Both the position numbers and the translations under genes were made by a program. The notes beneath the pieces are model-generated. The model was not told where the DNA came from and ran no database searches. It saw nothing but the letters and a program-made list of their open reading frames with translations. Of a DNA stretch of 64,000 bases, positions 1-7,435 are shown piece by piece; positions within the stretch are counted from its first letter, which is position 1, and each line of letters opens with the position of its first letter. Source of the DNA: Agrobacterium tumefaciens (GTDB lineage Bacteria; Pseudomonadota; Alphaproteobacteria; Rhizobiales; Rhizobiaceae); contig NZ_CP039903.1 of the NCBI RefSeq assembly GCF_005221385.1, positions 1,488,001 to 1,552,000 of the forward strand, given 5' to 3'.

Positions 1-55
1 GAACGGCACTTGTGAGAAGTGCGATACTTGTGGTGCGACGAGTGGGTGCTCTTAA
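1..55 (+). CDS. nrdJ: 3' end of NrdJ-type (vitamin B12-dependent) ribonucleotide reductase, partial
   Basis: The frame starting at base 2 gives 17 codons ending in CEKCDTCGATSGCS, then a TAA at 53-55. A Cys-rich tail with CxxCG followed by a Gly-Cys-Ser end is what the C-terminus of alphaproteobacterial class II ribonucleotide reductase looks like; those cysteines relay electrons from thioredoxin to the active site. Only the tail is in the window, so the assignment rests on this short motif plus context: a terminator follows, and a Tn7-like element sits in it. Another protein with a zinc-ribbon-like tail is possible. Confidence 0.55.
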   Translation, partial: NGTCEKCDTCGATSGCS

Positions 56-70
56 CTAAAAAAGTACTTG

Positions 71-81
71 AAAAGGGCCGC
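71..81 (+). terminator. left arm of the nrdJ terminator, split by the transposon
   Basis: AAAAGGGCCGC at 71-81 is the exact reverse complement of GCGGCCCTTTT, found just beyond the right end of the element (from 21955). Removing the element and one target duplication gives an 11-bp stem with a GTT loop followed by a T run, which is a rho-independent terminator. The downstream copy (21947 onward) keeps only a short GCCGC-GTT-GCGGC hairpin plus the T run. Confidence 0.8.
77..81. repeat. 5-bp target-site duplication, left copy
   Basis: GCCGC directly abuts the left terminal repeat and matches the five bases after the right terminal repeat (21947-21951). Tn7-family elements generate 5-bp duplications. 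Confidence 0.85.
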
Positions 82-108
82 TGAGAAACCAATCCAAGTA
101 CTGGCCAA
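82..108 (+). repeat. left terminal inverted repeat (TnsB-type site L1)
   Basis: Starts TGAGAAACC and ends CCAAGTACTGGCCAA (94-108). Inverted against 21920-21946 it differs at two of 27 positions (3 and 12). The canonical third base T is A here, so this tip reads TGA rather than TGT. Confidence 0.85.
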
Positions 109-113
109 TTGAA

Positions 114-128
114 CCAAGAATTGGCCAA
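114..128 (+). repeat. TnsB-type binding repeat L2
   Basis: CCAAGAATTGGCCAA, 20 bp after the matching position of L1. It shares CCAA and TGGCCAA with L1 and with the right-end repeat. Confidence 0.7.
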
Positions 129-135
129 ACGGGAA

Positions 136-150
136 CCTAAAACTGGCCAA
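136..150 (+). repeat. TnsB-type binding repeat L3
   Basis: CCTAAAACTGGCCAA, 22 bp after L2. AAAACTGGCCA also occurs inverted in the innermost right-end repeat (21837-21849). Confidence 0.7.
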
Positions 151-168
151 TCCCTCAAAAGACGAATA

Positions 169-190
169 CCGGGCACTGAAAAGTGCCCGG
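169..190. other. perfect hairpin with GAAA loop inside the left end
   Basis: CCGGGCACT and AGTGCCCGG form a perfect 9-bp stem around a GAAA loop. No T run follows on either strand, so it is not a typical intrinsic terminator. It lies between the transposon end and the first cargo gene, so it could insulate the operon from transcription entering from nrdJ or act in its leader. The rest of 191-305 shows no gene. Confidence 0.5.
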
Positions 191-305
191 AAAATGCCCA
201 AAGGAACAAATGGTGAAACAAACGCGTAAGTAGCCACGCCGACGAACACACCATCAGCATGCATCTCCGCTTTATCAGCCGTAAGTCGATGACAAGGAAG
301 TTGTA

Positions 306-1880
306 ATGAGTTGGTCCCGAGCCAGAAGCCTCGAGCGAATACGGAATTTTCGTTCCACCGCGCCTGCCACATCCATTAGCCTGATGACGTTCGACCAGAA
401 CTACTTGGACACGCGTCGCGCAACTCTTGATCACAGGAAAAGCCTTGGCGGGAGAAGAGAGCCGTTGATTTTCAACGTGCCCCAAAATGAAGCGATCAAA
501 GTCGACGGTGTTCATGTTTACATCCAGATGCTCGACTTCGCGGATGCAATGATTGACCGCGACCGAGAGACTGAGGCCAGCCACCGACGCGTCCTTTCCA
601 TGCTTCATCTGAACTACGCAGCTTGCGACCAAGTGGCGGACGAGTTTGAGGCGCAGCGAGTGGATTTTCATGGATCACGGATGCATGCCGTTATCGTCTC
701 GCCCCCAGGGCCAGAGAATGCCAAGGAAAGGGCTGAGCGGGCGCTCGCTTTCGCCGACGCGACAAAACGAGCGATTGAAGAAGTTGGCCGAACGACTGAG
801 GACGGTCGCTACTCGACACGTATCAGAATAGGAGTGGACAGTGGTTCTGCTGTCGCAATCAGTTCCGGCACATCAGACGAAAGGGAGCCATATTTCCTAG
901 GTCCTCCTGCAAACTACGCGGCAAAGCTAGCAGACGGTGAAGAACCCGGGGTTTACATGTCGAACAGGGTTCGCAGGGATCTCGGCTTAAAAACACTTTT
1001 TGGTCTCGATGAACTACAGACCGAGCGAAATAACTCCGAACAGACTAGCGAGTTCAGCGGCCTGTTTGAGCGAGCCGCGATGCAAAACAAGAGGTTGTCC
1101 AACGAGTCAATTTCTCTAGCTGCATCCAGAGCACGTAACAGGTTTGTCCTTGATGTCGGAACGGATGCAACTTTCGTCTTTCACAGACACACCCCTCCGC
1201 TGGCAACAATCGACTTCTCTCGGTTGATGCCATCGAACTCGATCCGTATGGGTTTAATGTCGGTATTTGGCGATGTTTCTGGCTTCACCAAATACGTCGA
1301 TGAATGTATTGCCGGACAACGTATCCGTGAAATGGTCTCGAACCTCCATGTTATCAGGAGCGAACTGGCAGCGACACTTTCCGAAGATTTCACAGGTCGC
1401 AAGGTCAGGTTTATCGGAGACTGCATCCATGGTCTGATAGCGATAGGCAGCAGCTACGACACAAACGAGAGCGCGACGGTCATTGCCGCGGTGAAAGCCG
1501 CCGGAGGAATACGGTCAAGTTTCGAACTTTGCCAGCAAGAACTCGACGGCATCAAAGATTTGGGCATCGCTATCGGTTTGGAGTACGGCGAGACCCCTAT
1601 CACGCGTATCGGCATCAGAGGTGATCGCAGCGTTCGCTGTTCGGTCAGCCGAGCGGTTTCAAGATCCGAAAGCCTCCAGAGTGATTGCTCTGGCGAAGAG
1701 ACAGCTATTGGACCAACCGCGCTTGCGCATGCGCCGGTATCCGTGAGGCGGCTTTTTACAAACGGCGTTGCGTCGGGATTGGATGCGGCATCGGTGGGAG
1801 AACATCTCAACGCTCCAGTAACAGTCAGCAGCGGATCCGTCAGCGCAATCGCCGCGCCGTATTGTATGGGAGAAGCATGA
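306..1880 (+). CDS. tandem class III nucleotidyl cyclase (Pycsar PycC-like): degenerate plus metal-binding halves
   Basis: A 524-aa soluble protein with two cyclase-homology regions. The N-terminal half (about residues 65-225) has Q74 and S124 where the two metal-binding Asp are expected (YIQMLDF, FHGSRMH), but keeps a transition-state-type NYAAK (N203, K207). The C-terminal half (about 318-470) has both Asp (D323 in FGDVSGFT, D372 in FIGDCIHG) but no such Asn (SVSRAVSRS). The halves are complementary, as in the C1/C2 halves of animal adenylyl cyclases. In Pycsar systems such enzymes make cCMP or cUMP on phage infection; the base used here cannot be read. The start at 306 has an AAGGAAG site 5 bp upstream; Met27 (MTFDQNYLD) is an alternative. 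It is the first gene of the operon. Confidence 0.8.
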   Translation: MSWSRARSLERIRNFRSTAPATSISLMTFDQNYLDTRRATLDHRKSLGGRREPLIFNVPQNEAIKVDGVHVYIQMLDFADAMIDRDRETEASHRRVLSMLHLNYAACDQVADEFEAQRVDFHGSRMHAVIVSPPGPENAKERAERALAFADATKRAIEEVGRTTEDGRYSTRIRIGVDSGSAVAISSGTSDEREPYFLGPPANYAAKLADGEEPGVYMSNRVRRDLGLKTLFGLDELQTERNNSEQTSEFSGLFERAAMQNKRLSNESISLAASRARNRFVLDVGTDATFVFHRHTPPLATIDFSRLMPSNSIRMGLMSVFGDVSGFTKYVDECIAGQRIREMVSNLHVIRSELAATLSEDFTGRKVRFIGDCIHGLIAIGSSYDTNESATVIAAVKAAGGIRSSFELCQQELDGIKDLGIAIGLEYGETPITRIGIRGDRSVRCSVSRAVSRSESLQSDCSGEETAIGPTALAHAPVSVRRLFTNGVASGLDAASVGEHLNAPVTVSSGSVSAIAAPYCMGEA

Positions 1881-2639
1881 TTGCCGCTTTCTCACTTGTA
1901 CAGCGCAGTGCCGGATTGGTTCCGGACGAGCGAAACGCGTGACACCGAACTACTTGGGCGAACTAGCATCGAAATCGAAGACGCTGTTGGGATTTTTGAG
2001 GTCGACCTTCGAATCCGCGAAGTCAACGGTGAGATTGCTGTACAGGAGCAACTTCCCGGCACACGGTTTCCTAAAACCTGCCATGAGCGCCATCTGCAAT
2101 CAGACGAACACTTCTGCTTGGGATTCGACGCGGGCAAAGGAATAATTTCCTTCGACCACGCGGTAGTTTGGTGGGGTTTGTTGAATCGTTTCCTCAAGCT
2201 CCAACGAGTAGCTGAAAGAACCAAACGTTGGCCACCGCAGCAAGAATTGGCTCACGGAAACGCAGGTCCTCACCAGATCGCGGCGTTCGAGGCGGCGAAA
2301 GAACTGGGCATCGAGAACGAGTACATGAATATGCTGGCGGGAGAGCGAGCCTGGTTCTCGGATGGAACCCTTAAGGTCAATGCAAGAGGCAGACTCCACA
2401 ATAGCTGGTTACCCTGCCCGGTTGGATGCCGGAAGAATGGAAAGGCGATCGCTCGGTTGGGATGTTGCAAGCCCAAGGCCGTCGCGACGTTGATAAACGA
2501 AGAACGACAGAGACGGGAAAAGACTGCGGCATTCTACAGGATCGGGCGACTCCTTCTGAAGGAACAATGCTGCGGCACAATGCTTACCTGCAGTCTGCGA
2601 GATTCCGCTTTGACCACATCCTCGCAAGCATCACGGTGA
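1881..2639 (+). CDS. E2/UBC-like protein with Cys-rich C-terminus, in the Pycsar-like operon
   Basis: About 252 aa. Residues 35-125 resemble the ubiquitin-conjugating (E2) fold: paired strands (GIFEVDLRI), a proline turn, then ERHLQSDEHFCLG, where His71 and Cys79 fit the E2 HPN-like and catalytic Cys region, then a Trp-rich helix. The C-terminus (about 175-245) has CPVGC, CC and CC clusters that could bind metal. No E1, JAB peptidase or ubiquitin-like gene is adjacent, a layout known from E2-only (short) type II CBASS. The start is uncertain: TTG 1881, TTG 1896 or GTG 1908. TTG 1881 directly follows, in frame, the TGA of the cyclase, with GGGAGAAG just before. It ends 3 bp before the next gene. 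Confidence 0.55.
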   Translation: MPLSHLYSAVPDWFRTSETRDTELLGRTSIEIEDAVGIFEVDLRIREVNGEIAVQEQLPGTRFPKTCHERHLQSDEHFCLGFDAGKGIISFDHAVVWWGLLNRFLKLQRVAERTKRWPPQQELAHGNAGPHQIAAFEAAKELGIENEYMNMLAGERAWFSDGTLKVNARGRLHNSWLPCPVGCRKNGKAIARLGCCKPKAVATLINEERQRREKTAAFYRIGRLLLKEQCCGTMLTCSLRDSALTTSSQASR

Positions 2640-2642
2640 TCT

Positions 2643-3215
2643 ATGGCCCGGAACGATCAGCAGGAAGCGTACGAGAAACTAATGTCCGCAAACCATGGGC
2701 GGATGATCGAATTCAGCAAGTTCGGTGAAGCAAAGAACGCTGCTCTTCTTACATTTTGTTCGGTTTGGATGGGTGCGATCATCACGATCTTGAGGTCGAA
2801 TTCTGTGCTTCCGGATGGATATACGCCTGCATTCAAGATTGCTCTTCTTCTTTTGTTCGTGGCCGCCATCATAAATTTGAAATCGTTGATGCCAAAATTC
2901 CTCGATCAGATGCACAAGCGTGAGGACGACTACAAAAACCTATTGTATTTCGGTGACATAGCAACGGCTGGCACCAAGAACTATCCCGATATGGCAGCCG
3001 ATCTGTATATGCCCATGGAAAATGAATCAGCTACGGCCACCTATCTCCATGATCTCGCTGTTCAAACAGCAATTCATGCGAAAATAGCACAGAGGAAATT
3101 CAAGGCGTTCAACTGGGCCGGATCGTTGGTGTTGTGTGCCTTCGGTATCATGGCCGTTCCCCCACTGGTTTCATCCATCCATTGGGCAATCGATCAATTG
3201 CATTGCGAGAACTGA
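2643..3215 (+). CDS. PycTM-like Pycsar effector (DUF5706-type membrane protein)
   Basis: 190 aa. It has an N-terminal amphipathic helix with EAKNAALLTF, two membrane segments (about 33-52 and 62-80), the motif NLLYFGDIA, a helix ending DLAVQTAIHAKIAQRKFKAF, and a third membrane segment near 155-180. This layout is that of the Pycsar transmembrane effectors, which bind a cyclic pyrimidine nucleotide and damage the inner membrane, stopping growth of the infected cell. It starts 3 bp after the E2-like gene and ends 2 bp before the next cyclase, so it is translationally coupled. The family call is from motif memory. Confidence 0.75.
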   Translation: MARNDQQEAYEKLMSANHGRMIEFSKFGEAKNAALLTFCSVWMGAIITILRSNSVLPDGYTPAFKIALLLLFVAAIINLKSLMPKFLDQMHKREDDYKNLLYFGDIATAGTKNYPDMAADLYMPMENESATATYLHDLAVQTAIHAKIAQRKFKAFNWAGSLVLCAFGIMAVPPLVSSIHWAIDQLHCEN

Positions 3216-3217
3216 AA

Positions 3218-3916
3218 ATGACAATTGCGGATGACATAATAGGCAATGCCAAAGCAACGTTTTCGACGAAGTGGGCGGTGCGAGATGGCAGAACGGTACC
3301 ATCTCCTGAAGACCTGAAGCATTCAAATGACGCAGTGTATTTTGAACGTGCAACCGTTCTCTACGCAGATCTCGACGGCTCAACCGATCTCGTCGAAAAC
3401 AAGCGATGGGAGTTTTCCGGGCAGGTCTACAAGTCATTCCTTTACACGACATCTCGTCTGATCAGGACCATGGGTGGTTCCATCGTTTCCTACGACGGAG
3501 ACAGAGTAATGGGAATTTTCATATCGGCCACTCAGGCAAACGACGCGGTTTCCTGCGCTTTAAAGATCAACTACGCCGTCAAAAATTACCTCCAGCCAGT
3601 GCTGGCCAAAAATTGGACTGGCGATTTTAAAATTCGTCATGTTGTCGGGATCGACACGTCGTCAATCAGAGCGGCGCGTACTGGTGTTCGCGGAGACAAC
3701 GATATCGTCTGGATCGGCAATGCTGCAAATTTGGCGGCAAAGTTGACTGCACTTAGTGCCGATCAACCAACCTACATTACGAAACGTGTTTATGAACGTC
3801 TGAAAGATCCTCAGATGCTTGGCCCTCAAAGGGAAAACATCTGGAAGAAATGGCAATGGACCCAGCACAACAACGACGAAATTTGGTCCACCGTTTACTG
3901 GCAGACTTTTTCCTAG
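3218..3916 (+). CDS. class III nucleotidyl cyclase, PycC-like, complete active site
   Basis: 232 aa, one cyclase domain. Metal-binding Asp are D51 (LYADLDGST) and D95 (SYDGDRVMG). RTGVRGDNDIVWIGNAANLAAKL carries the transition-state Asn171 and a Lys at 175 in place of the classical Arg. Length and motifs match stand-alone Pycsar cyclases, which act as homodimers making cCMP or cUMP. The ATG at 3218 lies 2 bp after the PycTM stop. An in-frame upstream extension to 3134 overlaps PycTM and is not credible as a start. Confidence 0.85.
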   Translation: MTIADDIIGNAKATFSTKWAVRDGRTVPSPEDLKHSNDAVYFERATVLYADLDGSTDLVENKRWEFSGQVYKSFLYTTSRLIRTMGGSIVSYDGDRVMGIFISATQANDAVSCALKINYAVKNYLQPVLAKNWTGDFKIRHVVGIDTSSIRAARTGVRGDNDIVWIGNAANLAAKLTALSADQPTYITKRVYERLKDPQMLGPQRENIWKKWQWTQHNNDEIWSTVYWQTFS

Positions 3917-3970
3917 CACAGCCCGCCAACCAACACTGCATATGAACTACCAACCGGGATTCACCTGAAA

Positions 3971-4684
3971 ATGGCCGTCGACGAAGCATTTCTCCAAGAT
4001 CGTGTGGATACTCTGTTCGATACCACATTTGACGAACGCGATGGGCGCATTGTCCCTTCCACAGATGATGTTGTCCTAAAGAACGGAGCAGTGAAAATCG
4101 ATGCTGCCTTCCTTTACTCAGACCTTGCAGGTTCAGCATTGCTGTCAAAAACATGCCCTTGGTCAACAACAGCCAAGATAATACGCGCATTCCTGGATTG
4201 CTCCACGAGACTGATTATCAAACACGGTGGCAACGTACGCAGTTTCGACGGAGATCGTGTGATGGGAGTTTTTGTCGGCGACTCCAAAAACAGTAACGCG
4301 TCGATCTGCGGTCGCGAAATCCACTGGAGCGTTCGGAAAATTATTCAGCCGGCAGCAGAGAAACGATTCACATCCATCTCTAAAAACGGCATTCAGATTC
4401 GAAATTGCTCGGGTATCGATGTTGGCGACGTTCGAGCAGTTCGAACTGGGGTTAGAAATAGCAATGATCTTATTTGGATAGGGAAAGCTGCTAGCTTTTC
4501 CGCGAAACTTTCCGACATTCGAGACGGGGGATATTGCACTTACATCTCTAGCCGCACGTACAACAAGCTCAAAGACGAAGCGAAATACAATAACGACGGT
4601 AAGGATATATGGGAAGCCAAGACTTTCACATTCGCGGATGAAGCCGAGACGGTTTTTAGATCGAGCAGTTGGAAAAAACCATGA
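3971..4684 (+). CDS. second PycC-like cyclase, transition-state Asn replaced by Ser
   Basis: 237 aa, paralogous to the gene upstream (shared FLYSDLAGS, SFDGDRVMG, RTGVR, DLIWIGKAA). Both metal Asp are present (D51, D95), but the Asn-x3-Lys element reads SFSAK, so Ser175 stands where Asn171 sits in the neighbour. The enzyme may be weak alone, may pair with its neighbour as a heterodimer, or may have another specificity. 54 bp separate the two cyclase genes. A tandem duplication followed by divergence is the simplest origin. Confidence 0.8.
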   Translation: MAVDEAFLQDRVDTLFDTTFDERDGRIVPSTDDVVLKNGAVKIDAAFLYSDLAGSALLSKTCPWSTTAKIIRAFLDCSTRLIIKHGGNVRSFDGDRVMGVFVGDSKNSNASICGREIHWSVRKIIQPAAEKRFTSISKNGIQIRNCSGIDVGDVRAVRTGVRNSNDLIWIGKAASFSAKLSDIRDGGYCTYISSRTYNKLKDEAKYNNDGKDIWEAKTFTFADEAETVFRSSSWKKP

Positions 4685-4752
4685 CAGCGACGGTCGGGCG
4701 CAGTGAACATGCCATATATTAGATATTCATTTAAGAGTGCTGGGGAGCCATT

Positions 4753-5670
4753 ATGAAAGAACGATTTGAGGGTGAAAACCGCGCAGCTTTAATAGGCAAT
4801 TTAAAACGCCAGTTCGACAGTGGCGATTCCGACGTTGCGGAGGCAATTGCCTCGGGAGGAGAACTTGTTGAATTCAAGGCCGGAGACGTGCTCATCAAAG
4901 AAGGCGGCGAAGACAACGACGTATATTTCCTGGTATCGGGGCACGTATCGGTCGTTGTTAAAGGACAAGAGGTCAGGCAACTGAAGAGCGGTGATCATGT
5001 TGGCGAGATGGCTGCAATTGAGCCCTCGCAACGTCGCGCGGCTTCAGTGATAGCGGTCGAAACTGTCGTTGCCGTTAAAATGAATGGCGGCAATTTCACG
5101 GGCTTGGCGGACAAGTTTCCGCCGTTGATTTGGCGCTCGCTCGCACAAGAATTGTCTCGCAGACTTTATGACCGCAACAAGCACATGGCCACGCCGAACG
5201 ACAAGCCGCGTATGTTCATCATGTCTTCCGTTGAAGGCCTCGCAGTCGCCAATGAAATTCAGGCTGGCTTACAGCATGACGTTCTTGCGACAGTATGGCC
5301 TAACGGTGTCTTTTGGGCAGGCGGTTACCCACTTGAATCGTTGGAAACTGCCGTAGCGGAATCCGATTTTGGCGTAGCGGTCGCTTTGTTCGAAGACATT
5401 GTCGAGACAGCTCGTGGCGATCGTAGACCGACAATCCGTGATAACGTCCTTTTTGAACTCGGTATGTTCATGGGCCGCTTGGGACGGCGACGTAGTATTC
5501 TGGTTTTCCCGAAGCTGGATGGGCTCGTGCTTCCGTCGGATCTTCACGGTCTTACCCCAGCCTCATACCGTCCTGGTGAACCGAAGGACTTAGCTGCGTC
5601 GCTCGGGCCTGTATGTCACCAAATCCGGAAAATCGTCCATCAGCTTGGTGTCAAGACAGCTAATTCATGA
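4753..5670 (+). CDS. PycTIR-like effector: cyclic-nucleotide-binding domain plus TIR-like domain
   Basis: 305 aa. Residues 15-130 form a CRP-type cyclic-nucleotide-binding domain with a phosphate-binding cassette at about 84-98 (GEMAAIEPSQRRAAS; E85 and R95 fit the ribose and phosphate contacts). Residues 155-295 match the TIR-like nucleotide-binding domain of defence proteins (MFIMSSVEGLAVANE, later DNVLFELGMFMGRLG, where the Glu fits the NADase glutamate). In Pycsar, PycTIR effectors deplete NAD+ when they bind cyclic pyrimidine nucleotide. It lies 68 bp after the last cyclase, same strand. A second effector type in one operon is unusual. Confidence 0.85.
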   Translation: MKERFEGENRAALIGNLKRQFDSGDSDVAEAIASGGELVEFKAGDVLIKEGGEDNDVYFLVSGHVSVVVKGQEVRQLKSGDHVGEMAAIEPSQRRAASVIAVETVVAVKMNGGNFTGLADKFPPLIWRSLAQELSRRLYDRNKHMATPNDKPRMFIMSSVEGLAVANEIQAGLQHDVLATVWPNGVFWAGGYPLESLETAVAESDFGVAVALFEDIVETARGDRRPTIRDNVLFELGMFMGRLGRRRSILVFPKLDGLVLPSDLHGLTPASYRPGEPKDLAASLGPVCHQIRKIVHQLGVKTANS

Positions 5671-5806
5671 TCGACTTCTCACAGCCCCATCAGTACCGTT
5701 GCCGCGATTTCATTCGGTAGAAGCTCCGGATTTTAATGGGGTCTCGACCGCGAGCATTTCGTTAGAAGGGACATGTGTCATTACTTGGCACGAAATAGGT
5801 GTTGGG

Positions 5807-7435
5807 ATGAGCGCTGAACAGAACAATGTAGCTCCGGATGGCTTCCTTGAATCGCGTCTTGGGCCAGAGGGCATTGAGGAGACGAATATTGAGGAACAAG
5901 TGGCGGAAAGAGAATCTTCGGCGCCAATTGGCCACGATCGAGATTCTACCAAAGGCTTCGATTTGACCGAGCTTGCGGACGATTACGAGCTGTCGCAATC
6001 TCCGGTCGAGGAATTTCTCCAGGGCAAGTTAGAAACTCCTGGTGCCCGAATCTCACGTGGATTGGCGGCAACTGCCGCCCGACAACATGCGATAGCTGCG
6101 GCAATGGGTTCTCTGCGACCGTCCACTCAAATTCACGGCTTGTTCGAGGAATTAGAAAAGGCTCGCAAATCGTTTGAACCATTGAATGGCCTATACAACA
6201 GATTGGATACGGCAGGCCTTCTTACTAACTACGCGAACGGTTTTGCAGGTTTGTCTGCCAGCCATATCGGAATCTCCCACGCAACGGCATCCGCACTTGC
6301 GGGACTAAAGCCGTTGACGATCAACAGTGCACTTTCCGAAGCAATAGCCAATGCCCGCCGGGCGATGGACGAAACGTTTTCACCCACAAGGGGAATAGTT
6401 TCAGCGTTAAGAGAAATGGAGGAGCGGAACAGGAAGCAACAAAACTCCATTATTCATGCGCTTTCCAGCACGCTTGGAAACGTGACCCGCACCAACCAGT
6501 GGATGACATCGATCTCTGGAGACATTATTGGGTCCGGGATCCGCAGCTCCTTGAGTGACGCAGTTGAAGAGATGCGCACCTCATTGCGCGCCCTACAAAC
6601 ATCAATCATTGATGACAGAATGAGTTCGCTCCTGGGCCTCGGCGCGACATTCACTGACGAGTTCGCTTCGACACGCATCAAAATGTCGGTTCTGGCCGGA
6701 ATCGGAGCAATCTCAACACCGCAATCACCGCTTCGTAGCGATGCCTACAAACAACTATTCGGCGAATGGCGCGTTCACGCCGGATTGCCTAGAAGTTTTT
6801 GGAACGACCCACGAGAGCGGACTAGGACCTACGAAGAAGCCAGTGTCGATGATGGCCTAATCCACGCCACACCAAGTGTGGCATTGGAAATCATGATCGA
6901 GAGCGGCCTCACTACGGGTATGCGCTCTGATGACGAAGCTGTCGCGCTTGTTTCTGTGGGTGAAGTCTCCATGACGGTTAGATCTCACACAACACGTGGT
7001 GATGCCTTCGCGGCCATTTCAGTGTTCGAGCAAAAAATGAGAGCATACATCGCGCAAAAGATGGAGGGAAAATTTGGACCAGAATGGTTCAAACATCGAG
7101 CTTCGAACCTCGTTGGGAAGGCTAAGGCTGCCCGCAAGGCAGCTATGGAGCGTGGTGAGAAGTTCCTGCCGTTGATCGAATTCACGGATCTTGGAGAACT
7201 GAACACTCTTATCCTGAGTAAAGGAAACTGGGACGATGTATTCGGCGATGTATTCATCAATCGCGACACGTTCAACCTCGATATGCAGCGACTCGTAGCA
7301 GTGCGTCGACCCACGATGCATGCCCGGCCTGTCGACGGTGTAATCCTTGTGGAAATGCTATGTGTCATGCAGAGACTCTCAGCGCAAATCGTCGATGACG
7401 GTGAATGGAAACTGGAAGCAGACTTGGATTTTTAG
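5807..7435 (+). CDS. Swt1-type HEPN domain protein
   Basis: 542 aa from the ATG at 5807, which has AGGTG 5 bp upstream; the frame is open back to 5645, overlapping PycTIR, but that stretch has no good start signal. The first 330 residues are helical, Ala/Ser-rich and unrecognised, with coiled-coil-like runs. The last 130 match the HEPN domain of Swt1-like proteins: LIEFTDLGEL, a conserved NWDDVFGDVF, then RRPTMH, an R-x4-H motif (R500, H505) of HEPN ribonucleases. It closes the Pycsar-like operon (137 bp after PycTIR), so it may be a third effector or a separate RNase-based gene. Confidence 0.6.
   Translation: MSAEQNNVAPDGFLESRLGPEGIEETNIEEQVAERESSAPIGHDRDSTKGFDLTELADDYELSQSPVEEFLQGKLETPGARISRGLAATAARQHAIAAAMGSLRPSTQIHGLFEELEKARKSFEPLNGLYNRLDTAGLLTNYANGFAGLSASHIGISHATASALAGLKPLTINSALSEAIANARRAMDETFSPTRGIVSALREMEERNRKQQNSIIHALSSTLGNVTRTNQWMTSISGDIIGSGIRSSLSDAVEEMRTSLRALQTSIIDDRMSSLLGLGATFTDEFASTRIKMSVLAGIGAISTPQSPLRSDAYKQLFGEWRVHAGLPRSFWNDPRERTRTYEEASVDDGLIHATPSVALEIMIESGLTTGMRSDDEAVALVSVGEVSMTVRSHTTRGDAFAAISVFEQKMRAYIAQKMEGKFGPEWFKHRASNLVGKAKAARKAAMERGEKFLPLIEFTDLGELNTLILSKGNWDDVFGDVFINRDTFNLDMQRLVAVRRPTMHARPVDGVILVEMLCVMQRLSAQIVDDGEWKLEADLDF

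Noticed and set aside
306..4684. Housekeeping adenylate cyclases
   Set aside because: Small stand-alone domains beside PycTM- and PycTIR-like effectors fit Pycsar, and the element is a defence island.
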